Below are positions 10,240 to 20,841 of a stretch of DNA of 64,000 nucleotides, piece after piece (within the stretch, counting starts at the first letter, position 1; each line of letters starts with the position of its first letter). Position numbers and translations under genes: made by a program. The notes beneath the pieces were generated by a model. That model did no database searches, was not told where the DNA came from, and saw nothing but the letters and a program-made list of their open reading frames with translations. The stretch comes from Anastatus disparis. Its lineage: Eukaryota; Arthropoda; Insecta; Hymenoptera; Eupelmidae. The stretch lies in assembly GCA_017163975.1 (NCBI GenBank), contig JAFFSR010000292.1, positions 689,501 to 753,500 of the forward strand. The letters are read 5' to 3'.

Positions 10240-11409
10240 TTAGTAACATATATCTTGCTTATAGCTATTTTGATTTGTTGCGTTATTACTATGATTATAA
10301 TACGTTTTATTAGTGTTTTCGTTTTTATTAAATATTTTTTGTTGACTATTATTTTTATTTACTGCTCTTTTTTCCTGCAGTTTATCGTCATTGTCGAAAT
10401 CTGACAAAATTTTAAATAAAGTATTTTTATCTTTCTTTTGAGAGAATTGCATGGCTTGCCTAACATTTCTGCTGAAATGTTTGCTCATTTTTTTAGCTAA
10501 TTCTTCTTCAGAGTATTGAAGATTTAGCTCTTTGGCGAAACCATATACTTGCGTGGCATAAGCCATACGATTTAATTTGCCATTCTCATAATATTGTCCA
10601 AACTCAACTTTTCTTCGAGTTGTTCTTTGGACATCTTCATTCCAATATCTATCAAGGAATAAATTTTTAAAACCTTCATAGGTCAGTACATCATCTTGAT
10701 AGATGTACCACCACTCATTTGCATCTTTTTGCAGAATAGTATGCAAAAGTTCAAGAGTTTCTTCCTCTTCTAATTTTTTCAATGCAATATATTTTTCGAA
10801 TTCATTTAGGAATTTCATAGGCCTTTCAACCTAAGTGCCTTCATACTTTGGCAAAGGAATTTTTATTTTGTTATTTTAAGGTTCGAAACCTTGCGTTCGA
10901 ATCCCATTGTTTTTTAATTTTTCTTTTAATTCATTGATTTTATCGTCTTGCTCTTGAGCAATATCATCTATTTTTCGCGTTAGGTTATCTTGAACCATTT
11001 TAATCACTTCATCTTCATTTATTGTTTTTTTTAATTTGATTAGTTCTTCATTTAAAGATTCGTTTTTAGTAACTAAATCTTCATTTTCTTTTTTATATTT
11101 GTTTAAGAGATTTTTAATCACAATATTATCTTCTAACAAGTTTTTTATCTTGTTTGATAATTCATTTATTTGTTCTTTAAAATTTATTGTTCCCGCATCT
11201 GCGGTTTTTTCTAAATTAAAGACTATAGATTTTTCTGGACTAGCTGTATTAATTTTGTCATCCAACTCTTGTTGTTTATTAAACAACAATGTCAGCTCAT
11301 ATGACACAGCTTTTATCCATTCATTTTGTTTTGTGATAACATCTTCCTCTATGGTCTTATCAAGATTATCTAATTCTTGCATCAGTATCTCTGATCTTCT
11401 TTTCGCCAT
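10240..11409 (-). pseudogene. Gag of gypsy-1 with two in-frame stops
   Basis: The N-terminal part (11409-10876) is a long coiled coil rich in Leu, Lys and Glu. A TAA, about ten codons and a TAG interrupt the same frame at 10876-10818. The core then continues (10818-10240) with gag-type blocks: NEWWYIYQD, FKNLFLDRYW, TRRKVEFGQYY and KLNRMAYATQVYGFAKEL, followed by an Asn/Lys-rich tail ending QDICY. That end may be the start of a lost zinc knuckle. Gag would form the particle that packages element RNA. The order on the minus strand directly precedes protease. Confidence 0.78.
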
Positions 11410-12146
11410 CTTGATTTTTATTATTATTCTAATTTACAATATTTATTAATATTTCCGAAATTAAAATTTTAACTATTTTTAGTTCAATATTTTCTTATTT
11501 AAATTAATTGTTCAATAAGGTCTTTTTAATTTCAATAAATTTAAACTATTAAAAATGAAATCTCAAAATTTTAATTTCGTTTACAATTATTTTTTATTAT
11601 AGCTCTTTTAACTTTTTAATATATTTATTCAATTTATTTTATTTTAATTTTATTAAAGAGCGTATATTATTTTATTACAATAATTGTTCTCATTCGCGTT
11701 GAGAACCTATGCTTAAGAATTCCTTTTGTCTATTTCTTAGCTATCGACCTTTTGACTTTGCTATTTGACATTCTTTAAAAATATTCTCGTTTTAGGCTTG
11801 AGTTTGCGCGGTTATAACAAAAAATTTTAAGAAAAAATTTAATGTGTAAATTGTAACACTCAATCTTCTTGTTTTACCACGCGACCTTTAAGTCTTTTTT
11901 TTATTATCATTGACGAATACTTTATTTAAGAATTTAACGTCAAGTAAAATTTTTGGTCAATCTTTTATTTGCTTTTATTCAGAACAAAGGGAATTCTTTT
12001 ACATAATTATTTTATTATATTTTATACTGATGGTATTTTATATACCATTTTTCTTGCATTTTCACGCTTTTTTTTTATTTTTATTGAGTTTTATATATTT
12101 TTTTTTCTAAAATTTTTCAATTTTTGTGTATTTTTTTTTTAATTTA
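11410..12146 (-). other. AT-rich spacer between leader ORF and gag of gypsy-1
   Basis: Very AT-rich with no convincing coding frame; part of the 5' leader of gypsy-1. A short stretch near 11675-11760 is less AT-rich. I see no splice or promoter signal that I would defend. Confidence 0.4.
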
Positions 12147-12455
12147 CTATTTTATTTTTAAATTTTCCATCTTTTTTGTTATTAAAAATATATTTGTTTT
12201 TAATTTCAAAATCTCACCTTTTATTTCTCGGTGTTGTTTATTTGTATTATGTTTAATATTTATTATTTCATTTTCTACTTTTTCCAATCTCTCGTCTATC
12301 GACTTTAAACATTCTACCATTAGATCGTTTCTTTGACTATTTGTGTTTATTAAGTCTTGGATTCTATTTTCCAAATATTCTATTCTGTTATAGTCTGTTC
12401 CTTGGAACAGACTATTTGGAAAATTAGGAATCATAAGACGTATTTTTTTTTCCAA
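12147..12455 (-). CDS. Small coiled-coil ORF in the gypsy-1 leader
   Basis: A 102-codon frame with an ATG start, about 70 bases downstream of the primer-binding site on the element strand. It has heptad-like spacing of hydrophobic residues (IEYLENRIQDLI, IDERLEKVENEIINIK) and ends Lys-rich. It may be the first exon or an N-terminal extension of gag, whose own N-terminus is also coiled coil, or a separate leader ORF. I do not recognise a specific family. Confidence 0.4.
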   Translation of the reverse strand: MEKKIRLMIPNFPNSLFQGTDYNRIEYLENRIQDLINTNSQRNDLMVECLKSIDERLEKVENEIINIKHNTNKQHREIKGEILKLKTNIFLITKKMENLKIK

Positions 12456-12526
12456 TTTTAAACTTATAATTTAATAGATATTATTACGCGACTTTAATTA
12501 CGCGTGGGTTTTTTCAACAACGGTTG

Positions 12527-12544
12527 AGAACCAGTGGGCGCCAA
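12527..12544 (-). other. Primer-binding site of gypsy-1
   Basis: On the minus strand the sequence next to the LTR reads TTGGCGCCCACTGG. TGGCGCCCA matches the first nine bases of the tRNA-Lys type primer site used by many gypsy elements; the match then fades. It confirms orientation and the inner edge of the 5' LTR. Confidence 0.7.
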
Positions 12545-13140
12545 TGTAACCTTCCTCCCTATTCACGATTAATTAATTATTTATTTAGATGATCTCATTA
12601 AGAGTATTCTTTCGTTATATCGCGTTAAAGGATCGTTAAATAGCTAGCGCACCATGCCTAGCTATTTCAGACCCTGTGTTTCTTTTATTGTTGTTAAAGT
12701 CGTGTATAGCTAGGACGCCTTGCCTAGCTATAGCTGACTTTTGAAATATATTTGTTAATAATGTTGGGTTATTATGTGTAAAGCCCGTTATTATTAAGGA
12801 CCAAATGCCTTAATATTCGGGGCTTTTCACTGGTTAATAGGATAAGGATAAAGATTTATCTTGGATAGGCTCTTTATTTAAAACAATACAGAATTTGTAT
12901 TACAATTGATTAATTCACGATTACGCGTGTAAAATTTACTTTGCTTGAAACAATGTAATGGCCTATCGCCCGTTATTGCTCCAAGCAAAGTGTAACTATC
13001 CCGTGAGAGAGCTGATCCAAGAGTGACGAGAGTCACGAGCTCTTCGCACTGCTTGCAACAGCTCTCTTCAGTCTTTCTCCCACTCTTCTGACTTAGTAGA
13101 AGAGAGAGAGAGCCGCCGTGTACTCTCAGCGGTACTTACA
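12545..13140 (-). repeat. 5' long terminal repeat of gypsy-1 (596 bp)
   Basis: On the element strand it starts TGTAAGTACCGC and ends GAAGGTTACA, with TG...CA termini, and the primer-binding site follows directly. It contains a TAAATAAAG polyadenylation-like signal about mid-way and two related blocks around AGCTAGGC...CTAGCTAT (12640-12740). No second copy was found in the window, so an age from LTR divergence cannot be obtained here. Confidence 0.75.
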
Positions 13141-13178
13141 CATGCAAGCGCGTATACGTACATACGCGCGATTGCATG
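13141..13178. repeat. Palindrome abutting the gypsy-1 LTR
   Basis: CATGCAAGCGCGTAT and ATACGCGCGATTGCATG form near-perfect arms around ACGTAC, directly outside the LTR. It may be part of the target sequence or a remnant of another element. Confidence 0.5.
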
Positions 13179-13261
13179 TTCAACCACTTTGGTCTTTTTT
13201 GGTGTTTGCGCGCATGTGTTCTAGTATTGTACGGTTTTAAGGCCGTACATACTCGGGTGCT

Positions 13262-13264
<3 letters not shown>

Positions 13265-13320
<56 letters not shown>
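13265..13320. repeat. (TA)n microsatellite
   Basis: Uninterrupted TA dinucleotide run of about 56 bases. Confidence 0.95.
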
Positions 13321-13322
<2 letters not shown>

Positions 13323-15289
13323 TGAATTGAACTTATCTTTATTTCTCCTTCTTAACCTTTAGTACAATAATTTTAGGCGAAGCGTAGCCTTAGACGGTAA
13401 GTATGAAATAGAGCTCACAGGCTAAAGACTTTTGGGTTTTTATACTGTCAGAGACAGTTGCATTCTTTTGTATGTATGATATTATTGTTACTTTTATAAT
13501 TTCGGGGAAAAGATTGATTGAATTTTGCACATGACGCAGTTTAGAGTTCGATCGTTTTCTAGCGCATCGCATTCTTGTATATCGCATTCTCCCGATTGTA
13601 TGGCGTTATTGTTTGCTATCGCAATCTCGAGGTAGAAAACTTGACATGTGATGCGCACGGAGTTCAATCACTCTTAAGTATAATGTGCAAGATGAATATA
13701 AGTATGAATGTGCTATGAATGTTTGTCTTTGTTTACAACAGTACATTACGATACACGTGCTCTAAGTGGTCCTTTTTTACACGGCGTACAGTTAGCGAGG
13801 GTGCTAAACATGTCGTGTAAGAGGACCACTTTGAGCACACGTATCGTATATAATTTTATAGCACGTGTGAGATAAATCTGCCATCTCTAGAAAATCAATA
13901 TTAATAAAAACTATACACTCCGCGAATTATAATTCGTTAATAAAAACGAATGCTATATATCAGTAAAACTATGCACTCCAAGAATGATGATTCGAAAAAA
14001 AAGTGAAAACTTTATATTATTAAAATTAGAATCTTCGCAAACAAATAAAGAAAAGCAAAAAACGATTTTAAATTATTCCTAGAGTGTGAAAATAAATACA
14101 GTATGCTAACAAAAAAACTTTTCGACTATTAAGATTTATAAATACATAAGCGAGACAGAGAGTAAAACTTTTAGTTTATTGTTTATATATGCGTCTCTGT
14201 GTCTCATCGTTAGACTGTACGCACATGCGCACCGCTACATGCTTTGACAACTCATGGCACAACAATGATTTATAAACTATAGTTTTTTTTCTTGATGTTT
14301 TTAATATTTTGTTGAAGTATTTATATTTTTCAATTGATTTTCTACGTATTATTATGTGGAAAAAAATATTTCTACGTATTAATGTATGTATAAAGAGTGA
14401 TCGTGACACGTGATTTCGATATAAATACTTTTTGAACATTTTAATAAAGTGCGAGATTTTTTGCGTTAGTACTTTTTTACACAATTTAAAAATGTTGTAT
14501 TTAGCTCTCACTAGAGGGTGTAGAAAACGCGGATTTAGCTCACGCAGAGCTATAAATATATTTAGTAAACTATGCCTTTCAATTTGTTAAAAATATTATA
14601 TTATTATAGGCGAAGGAAACTCAACCGCAAACCAATTAACTCACCACACACACAAAAAATCGTAAAAAAAACAGCACTCAAATAGAAAATAAAAATATAT
14701 AAAAACAAATACTTCACTTTATTATTCTTAAATAAAATCTTTTCCTTCAAGAACCTAAGCAAAAACATTTAAGCAGACGTTTAAAACACGCGACGAGCAG
14801 ACTCGAAGACTACCTCTCACATTCACTGATATAACTTGTTACACAGAACACTTTAATTTTTTTATTTTGAAAAATCGAATAAAAGGCAAAATCCACCTCA
14901 ATCGATGATAACTCTAAAATATCCAATAAACAATTTAAAACATATCAACAACTAAAAACGTTTAACCGCCACAACCTAACACCAGTCTATAAAATATTAT
15001 ATTTTTATATTTAAATTAATAAAAATTGCTTAACTATGATCTATTTTCCTAAACTAAATTTTAATTGAATATATCTAAAAAAAGGATTAATAAAACACAA
15101 CTATTTTATTCACGAAGAGAGAATTACAATACTTTGTTGTAAAGTCATCACAGACTGCCATTATAGACGAAAATGATCGTACTTGAAGATATTATCAAAA
15201 TTACTCTGTCTTATAAGAATTATTAAAGATTTAGAAATAATTATAAGAAACTTTATATTATACTGTTACAATGATTGTATAGTTCGCCG
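13321..15289. other. Non-coding AT-rich region
   Basis: No open frame here looks coding on either strand. It contains one foldback (13748-13849, listed separately) and a few purine-rich runs. It probably belongs to an intron or the downstream flank of prickle on the minus strand. Confidence 0.5.
13748..13849. repeat. Foldback (MITE-like), ~102 bp
   Basis: Arms at 13748-13775 and 13822-13849 share CACGTGCTC.AAGTGGTCCT type sequence in inverted orientation with few mismatches, around a ~45-base loop. No clear target duplication was recognised. Confidence 0.65.
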
Positions 15290-15534
15290 GCTTGGATTAA
15301 AACTTTGTCAATTTAAAATGAGTTTTGAATAACCTGCTATTTTAATTTTACTTAAAGAACACACCATTTTAGTTATTTTGAAACGCGTTTAAATGAGCGA
15401 AATGGCATGCTCTTTAAACGCAATATAAATCGCAGGTTTTTCAAAGCTTTTTTAAAATGGCAGAGTTTTCAAATTTTTTTTAAATAACAGGTTTTTTGTA
15501 GCTTTTTTTGAAATGATGGAGTTTTAATCCAAGC
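15290..15534. mobile_element. Short TIR element (~245 bp)
   Basis: Termini GCTTGGATTAAAACT and AGTTTTAATCCAAGC are perfect inverted repeats. The interior has diverged tandem blocks built on GCTTTTTTTGAAATG..G-like sequence. There is no coding capacity, so it would be a MITE mobilised by an unknown transposase. Confidence 0.65.
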
Positions 15535-15940
15535 AAACAGTTGTTATCAATAAAATTTTAAATATGAAATAAGTAAACCAAAGCAATGTTTTGTGATGGA
15601 ATGAAAATTTTATAAAATTAAATATATATAAAATCGACTTTGGATTAAATATAATATCATCTAAAATAATGTATTATCACTAAAAACAAAATCTTGAATA
15701 TTGACAATTTACTTTATTCGTCGTCCATTTCTCTGTATCATTACAATTAATGAGTCAAACTAATTATACTTATTAGCTTTATTATTGAGTATTGTATCAA
15801 GCAGACACCCCAAAAAAAAAATTTTCTATTATTTCACAAAAAAATGTTTGCAATTCACCCTTGCTAGATTTTTAATCGTATTAATTTTAATCAATTTTTA
15901 GATTTGTAATGTGATTCAACTGAAAGTAAGTAATAATAAG

Positions 15941-16084
15941 TAAAAACGTTGAAATGAGTAGACTGGCTATACTGTCTAAAAAAATTCTTTTCTTCATTTA
16001 ATCAATACAATTCTTTTCTTTATTTGTATTGATTAAATATAAAAAAGAATTTTTTTGGACAGTCTACTCAATTCAATGTTTTTA
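15941..16084. mobile_element. Foldback MITE (~144 bp)
   Basis: Nearly the whole element is one inverted repeat: TGAGTAGACT near the left end pairs with AGTCTACTCA near the right, followed inward by AAAAAAATTCTTTT / AAAAGAATTTTTTT and ATTTAATCAATACAA / TTGTATTGATTAAAT. Confidence 0.7.
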
Positions 16085-16238
16085 TTTAATCTATTTTTAA
16101 GAAATCTTTCCTACAAATGCATTGGGCGCCTATTCAATCATGCTAATTAAAACCATCACAATTAAGAAATATTTCAGAGAATTAATTATTTTTAGAATAC
16201 TTTTCGTTTGCAATAGTTATTTGCGGCAAAGGCAGTAT

Positions 16239-16265
16239 TGCTTTCTCATAGAGAAAGCATTGTAT
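16239..16265 (+). mobile_element. 5'-end fragment of the Helentron-like family
   Basis: The palindrome TGCTTTCTCATAGAG... followed by AAAGCATTGTAT is identical over about 26 bases to the 5' end of copy a at 55360. The sequence then diverges, so only the terminus, or a very decayed copy, is present. Confidence 0.55.
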
Positions 16266-16849
16266 TTTTGTTTCAGATAATTATTTTAAGATAATTTTTT
16301 TAATGATTTACCGAATATGATCAGTTTGAACAAATCGGTTTTGTAATTAAAGAAATTCTTGGCATACTGAATTCTCTGATTTCTCTAATAGAAAGATAAT
16401 TCGATTGGTCTAATTAAATTAATTGCCAATCATAGTTGATATAAGAATATAAAATAATTAAAAGACTTTATTCTACTGAATTATCATCAAATAGTTTGAC
16501 AAACAGTTTTATGTACTCTTTTTAAAACAGTTAATTTATATATAACTTTCTTTCACTTAAAATTATAACGTAATATCTTCGATGAGAATTAATTTTATTT
16601 TTGAAAAATTATTAAGCGTTATTAAAATTTTAATTAATTTAGTAAAATAAAATTATGCCACTATAAATATATAAAGATCAAAACCATCTAATAATAGCAG
16701 CAAATATCCCTGGCAGAAACTTGTCGATATTTTCTAGCTTGTAATAGAGAAAATAACTAGATTCGTTAGATAGAATTAATTCGGTAATTCATACAAGTTC
16801 TGATTGAAATCCCAGTAGGAATGCATGTATATAACTAATCAGCGATGCC

Positions 16850-18118
16850 GAAAGTGGCAGCGTTAGGGAGGGAAATTATAAAATGTTTTTAAAAAAAATA
16901 TTTAAAAAAATAGTTTTTAATACTTAAGTATTAAAAAATTTTTGAAACTCCAAAAAAAAATGTAAATAATGAAAAAAAATTAATTTTGCTATAGTAACTT
17001 TGTTTTTTAGAATTATTTATTAATTATCAAATTGTAAAAACTATTTTTTTTAATACTTTTTTTTAAAACATTTTTTAACATTCCGTACGCGAAACACGGT
17101 TTCTCATGCTTGATTTGCGTGTGCGAAACCTAATATTTTTTCATAATGTGTGAAACATGTACGCCATGTTGCTTTTTTTTAGACATCAAGATTCACAATT
17201 GTTTTGCAGACTTAGCCTCGATATTTATGTCATATGAGGTTATTTTGACAGGAAATTCGAAACAAAATTTTTTATTACCAAAAATAAAAAGGGGGAATTG
17301 TTTCGTATGTAAAAGAGTGGTTAAATGATATTTTTCAAAAATATTTTACTTTTATCAATTATAAAGTTGATTTAGATAGTAAATATTTACTCATAATGTT
17401 TTTCACAGGTGGAATTGATGTAAAACATTTAGTCACTTTTAAAATATAACATATATCAGATATAAGAGTAACATATATATAACATGTATGTCACTTTTAC
17501 TATATAACATATATCATAGAATTAAAAAAAATTAAATTTTTCAAGTATAAATGTTTAATTTTTTTTTTAGAATTTTCTTGAAAAAAAATTCAACTTTTTT
17601 GACAGTTAATTACAGAAACTGTTCTAATGAACAACTAATAACTTTAGCTAGTCAACAATTAATTTAAAAAAATCTTCTAAACAATGAGCGTTTTAATTTG
17701 CTCTTTTGAATTTATTATAAATCAGAAATCTTCTCTAATAAGTAAATGTAAATAAAAGTTTTTATTCGCAAACATAAAAATATTTATTGTATTAATGATG
17801 CAGTTGTAAATATTTATGATTTATCATTTATTTTTTATTATTTACTCGTCTAATTGTCACCCTCGCTACGCTCGGGTGACAAATTGACTCGTCTCCCTCC
17901 GCTCGGTAAGTAATCGCAAAAATAATCGTGTTTCGCTCACGATGTGTTAAAAAATAGTATACGCAACACGTGCGCGGTACAGGTGATCCACGCACTCGTC
18001 TTTTTTTTCGCCCTCGCTTCGCTCGGGCGAAAAACTCGACCCGTGCGTGAATCACCTGTTTCGCGCACTAGTTGCGTAATGTACTATTTGAATTTCCCTC
18101 CCTAACGCTGTCACTTTC
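16850..18118. mobile_element. TIR element (~1.27 kb) with CpG-rich internal hairpins
   Basis: 28-base terminal inverted repeats (16850-16877 and 18091-18118) differ at one base; the core is CAGCGTTAGGGAGGG. CAG-type TIRs recall hAT elements, but no 8-bp target duplication could be confirmed, so the superfamily is open. No transposase is visible. The right part is locally GC-rich, with CCCTCGCTACGCTCGGG (about 17861), a related hairpin at 18010-18030 and a large palindrome (17954-18088). Confidence 0.75.
17954..18088. repeat. Large internal palindrome of the 16850-18118 element
   Basis: Arms 17954-17994 and 18043-18088 pair over ATAGTATACGCAAC, TGCGCG, CAGGTGATCCACGCAC and their complements. 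The loop itself holds a smaller hairpin, CGCCCTCGCTTCGCTCGGGC. Confidence 0.7.
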
Positions 18119-18334
18119 ATCCGAACGCCGCTTTCTTATGTTAACCTCAAAATGTATCATGGATTAACAAGAAACATTGTGAAGCATATAGAATTGAACA
18201 AATTAAAAGAGAAAGTAAAATTTGTTAAACGAATATAATAGTTTTAAAAAATAAAGAAGAAATTTTTTATACTTATGATCACGCACAAATGCATGTGTTA
18301 TTCTATATGTTCGGAGTGCAATGTTTCTCCTTAC

Positions 18335-18445
18335 CTGAATTTCACCTAGAAATTCATGCAAAATGCATATCGTCATTCATAGTATTTCTAGTCGGATTCA
18401 TAAATTAGATTCTACCGATATTGAAAAATTCTAGGCGAAATTCAG
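18335..18445. repeat. Foldback (~110 bp) next to the prickle exon
   Basis: Left arm CTGAATTTCACCTAGAAATT pairs with right arm AATTCTAGGCGAAATTCAG. A possible fragment of a MITE; no clear target duplication. Confidence 0.6.
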
Positions 18446-18568
18446 TTGTAAACCCAGCAACGATTCTACCAGGGATTCTTCACAATAATTTCTCTATGAA
18501 ATATAATTGATATACCACCTGAGTATTTGAGATTGATGTAAAAAAAAGTGCTTAAAAAAACAACGTAC

Positions 18569-18959
18569 CTGATCAGGTCTAAGTCCAGGTGGTACCCAAG
18601 TATATTCTTCCAGAGCGCAGCCACTGTCGTCATCACTTTGGGAATGTCGTTGATGATGTTGTTGAATAAGCGCATCCTGAACAACTGGTGGTATAGCACC
18701 ACCAAGACCTGGCAATACCGGATGAACAGGACTTTCAAAACTGTCAGGTCTGTGTGCTTGTAATGGCTGTGCTGGTGGTAGCACTGGTTGATGAGTTCCC
18801 GGTGAAACAACTGGTGTTGCACCACCGGAACTTTGATAACCCATGGCCATTGCCATACGTGTACCAGTTACAACACTGCCACCTGGACTCCCTACACCAG
18901 ATTCCGAAGGACTCCGCTGGTGCTCTTCTCGTGGACAGCGACAGCTCTTGCATACTTTC
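18569..18959 (-). CDS. pk: Internal exon of prickle/espinas-like planar cell polarity protein (start of PET domain)
   Basis: On the minus strand the exon follows an acceptor (TTTATAG/GAAAG) and ends at a consensus donor (ATCAG/GTACGT). It is 391 bases: one base completes a split codon and 130 codons follow, ending in phase 0. It encodes [13 protein letters not shown], a Ser/Gly/Pro/Gln-rich linker, and [19 protein letters not shown], the conserved start of the PET domain of Prickle. Prickle is a cytoplasmic PET-LIM protein that acts with Van Gogh in planar cell polarity. The rest of the PET domain and the LIM domains must lie in other exons, expected at lower coordinates; none was found in the window. 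The exon is clearly richer in GC than its surroundings. The paralogue espinas cannot be excluded. Confidence 0.88.
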
Positions 18960-19590
18960 CTATAAATTGAAAAATTTAATTTTAAATGTATTCTTCCGTT
19001 TAAAATTTCATTATTATTCAAATATAATTTTATTGATGTAGCTCAAGACTAATATAATGGAACAATTTTATTTTTACATAGAAGTAAAAGAATTTAATTT
19101 GTAGATGCATTTCTATATTTCATAATAATGCTGTAATGAAACATATAGTTTTGTATTATAAAACAACAATATTTGTTTGATATTTTTATGTTTTACAAAC
19201 ATTCTTCTTACGTATGATAAATAATATACATTTATGAATTTCTGTATGCATACATTTATTGCAAAATATATATGCAAATAAATTTTCAACATTTACGAAG
19301 TATTTTCTTTTGAAAATTGATTTTTTATGTTGCTAAATATATTAAAGTTTTGGAATTGTTACCTTACATATTTAAAAAATAAATTAATGAAAAATTCTAA
19401 TATTTATGTTATACTTTGATATATACAACATAAACCATAGTAAAGTCTGTTTAATTAGCGTAAGTATCATAAAGTTTCCTTAAAAATAATAATATTTTGG
19501 AAAAGAACTTTAACAAATTGGCGATTTTATAAATATTAACCATTGAGAATTACGCATGCAAATAAAAATGTTGAAATCGAGTTTCCGTTG

Positions 19591-20841
19591 TAGTCTAGGG
19601 GCCAGGAAGGTTTCCGTAGCCGATGGAGGTCCACGGCTCCACTAAAGTTTTTCCTATGTATTTTGATCTCCTAATCACGAATTTCGAGGGTGGAAAGCTG
19701 GAAAATGGTTAGGAAAATATTCAATCTTATTTAAATTTTTTACATGTAGAATTTTTGCAACAAGAACAAAAGGTACAGTACGCTATTCCTGATTTTATAA
19801 AGTTTAAAAAACTTGTGTTCTCATTAGTTATATAATTTTTGAACGAAGTATAATTTTTTTTAGTGAACTGCTATTTCACTGTTACGTTGTTTATAAAAAT
19901 ATCTTTTTTGTAATAAAAATAGATATATGATTCAATTTTTTTTAATGTAAATATGATTGAAAATATAGATGAAAATTAATTTAATGTATAAAATGTTAAG
20001 ATAAATTTTGCAAATAAAATAAGTTAAATTTTAGGAAATCCTATTATAATCTCTACTGTAGTGTCACAATAATGTCATATTTTAATCGTAAAATTATTTA
20101 AAAAATTGCAAAACTCACTCTTTTTAACTTTTGCATAAAAATTACGAAAAAATGTTTTTTCTCTCAGAGATTGATATATTAAATTTTTTGGAAAATCTAT
20201 CATCTAAATTTTTCTGGCCATTTTCCGGCTTTCTACCCCTTAAATTAATGTTAAGTAGGCCAAAATATATAAAAAAACTTAGTTGGGACTGTGGACTTCA
20301 AGATTACTATCACAATCTCGCCTATTTTCCGAACTAACTTTTTCACGTGAGGCACTGTTGCGTGTGTACTCTCTGAATAAGCGGTTTCATTAATCGTGAA
20401 AAATCAAAGGAAGAACATAACAAGCCTAAACCATTTTTTTTATCAAAAGTTGGTGGACTAAAGAATAATTTAAGCTAATTAAACTGGAAAAATTTTTAAT
20501 TACATCGGTACAATAAAATCACAAAAAACGTTAAAAATGGCAAAATAGACTTTTTTTGAAACTTTATGATTTTTTTTTTACAGAGAAACGGCGCAATGTA
20601 TGAAAAAATTTATTAGAATGTTTTCGACTAAAAATTTGATAAAAAATAAGAAAAAAAATTTTTTCCGCGAAAAATTAACAAAATTTTCTTCAACCGAAAA
20701 ATTGACTGTAAAGATTTTCCTAACCATTTTCCAGCTATCCATTCTCGAAATTTGTGTTCAGGGAACCATAATACATAGGAAAAACTTTGGTGGAGCCGTG
20801 GACCTCCATCGGCTATAAAAACCCTCCTGGACCCTAGACTA
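19591..20841. mobile_element. DNA transposon-like element with ~150-bp TIRs (1251 bp)
   Basis: The ends TAGTCTAGGG and CCCTAGACTA begin long inverted repeats, with GCCGATGGAGGTCCACGGCT, AAGTTTTTCCTATGTATT and TGGTTAGGAAAAT conserved on both sides (19591-19735 and 20700-20841). TTG flanks both ends (19588-19590 and 20842-20844) as a possible 3-bp target duplication. The interior is AT-rich with no recognisable transposase, so it is non-autonomous. Superfamily undetermined. Confidence 0.78.

Larger units (their letters stand above)
4791..13140 (-). mobile_element. Ty3/gypsy-type LTR retrotransposon gypsy-1, degenerate
   Basis: Read on the minus strand the order is 5' LTR (13140-12545), primer-binding site, leader ORF, gag, protease, RT, RNase H and integrase, which is the standard Ty3/gypsy order. 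The pol has two in-frame stops and a deletion between protease and RT, gag has two in-frame stops, and a rolling-circle-like repeat sits between gag and protease. No partner 3' LTR was found to the right of 4791. It may lie left of the window beyond inserted element A, or be lost. The left boundary is therefore inferred. Confidence 0.85.

Noticed and set aside
10104..10404. Plus-strand Phe/Ile-rich frames
   Set aside because: They lie in the Helentron-like 3' end and antisense to gag; no domain.
10885..10910. B-box-like word GGTTCGAAACC
   Set aside because: It lies in gag coding sequence and no A box is at the right distance.
13265..13320. Promoter TATA boxes
   Set aside because: Simple TA microsatellite.
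18754..19041. Plus-strand frames across the prickle exon
   Set aside because: The minus-strand frame matches Prickle and has consensus splice sites; the plus frames are shadows.
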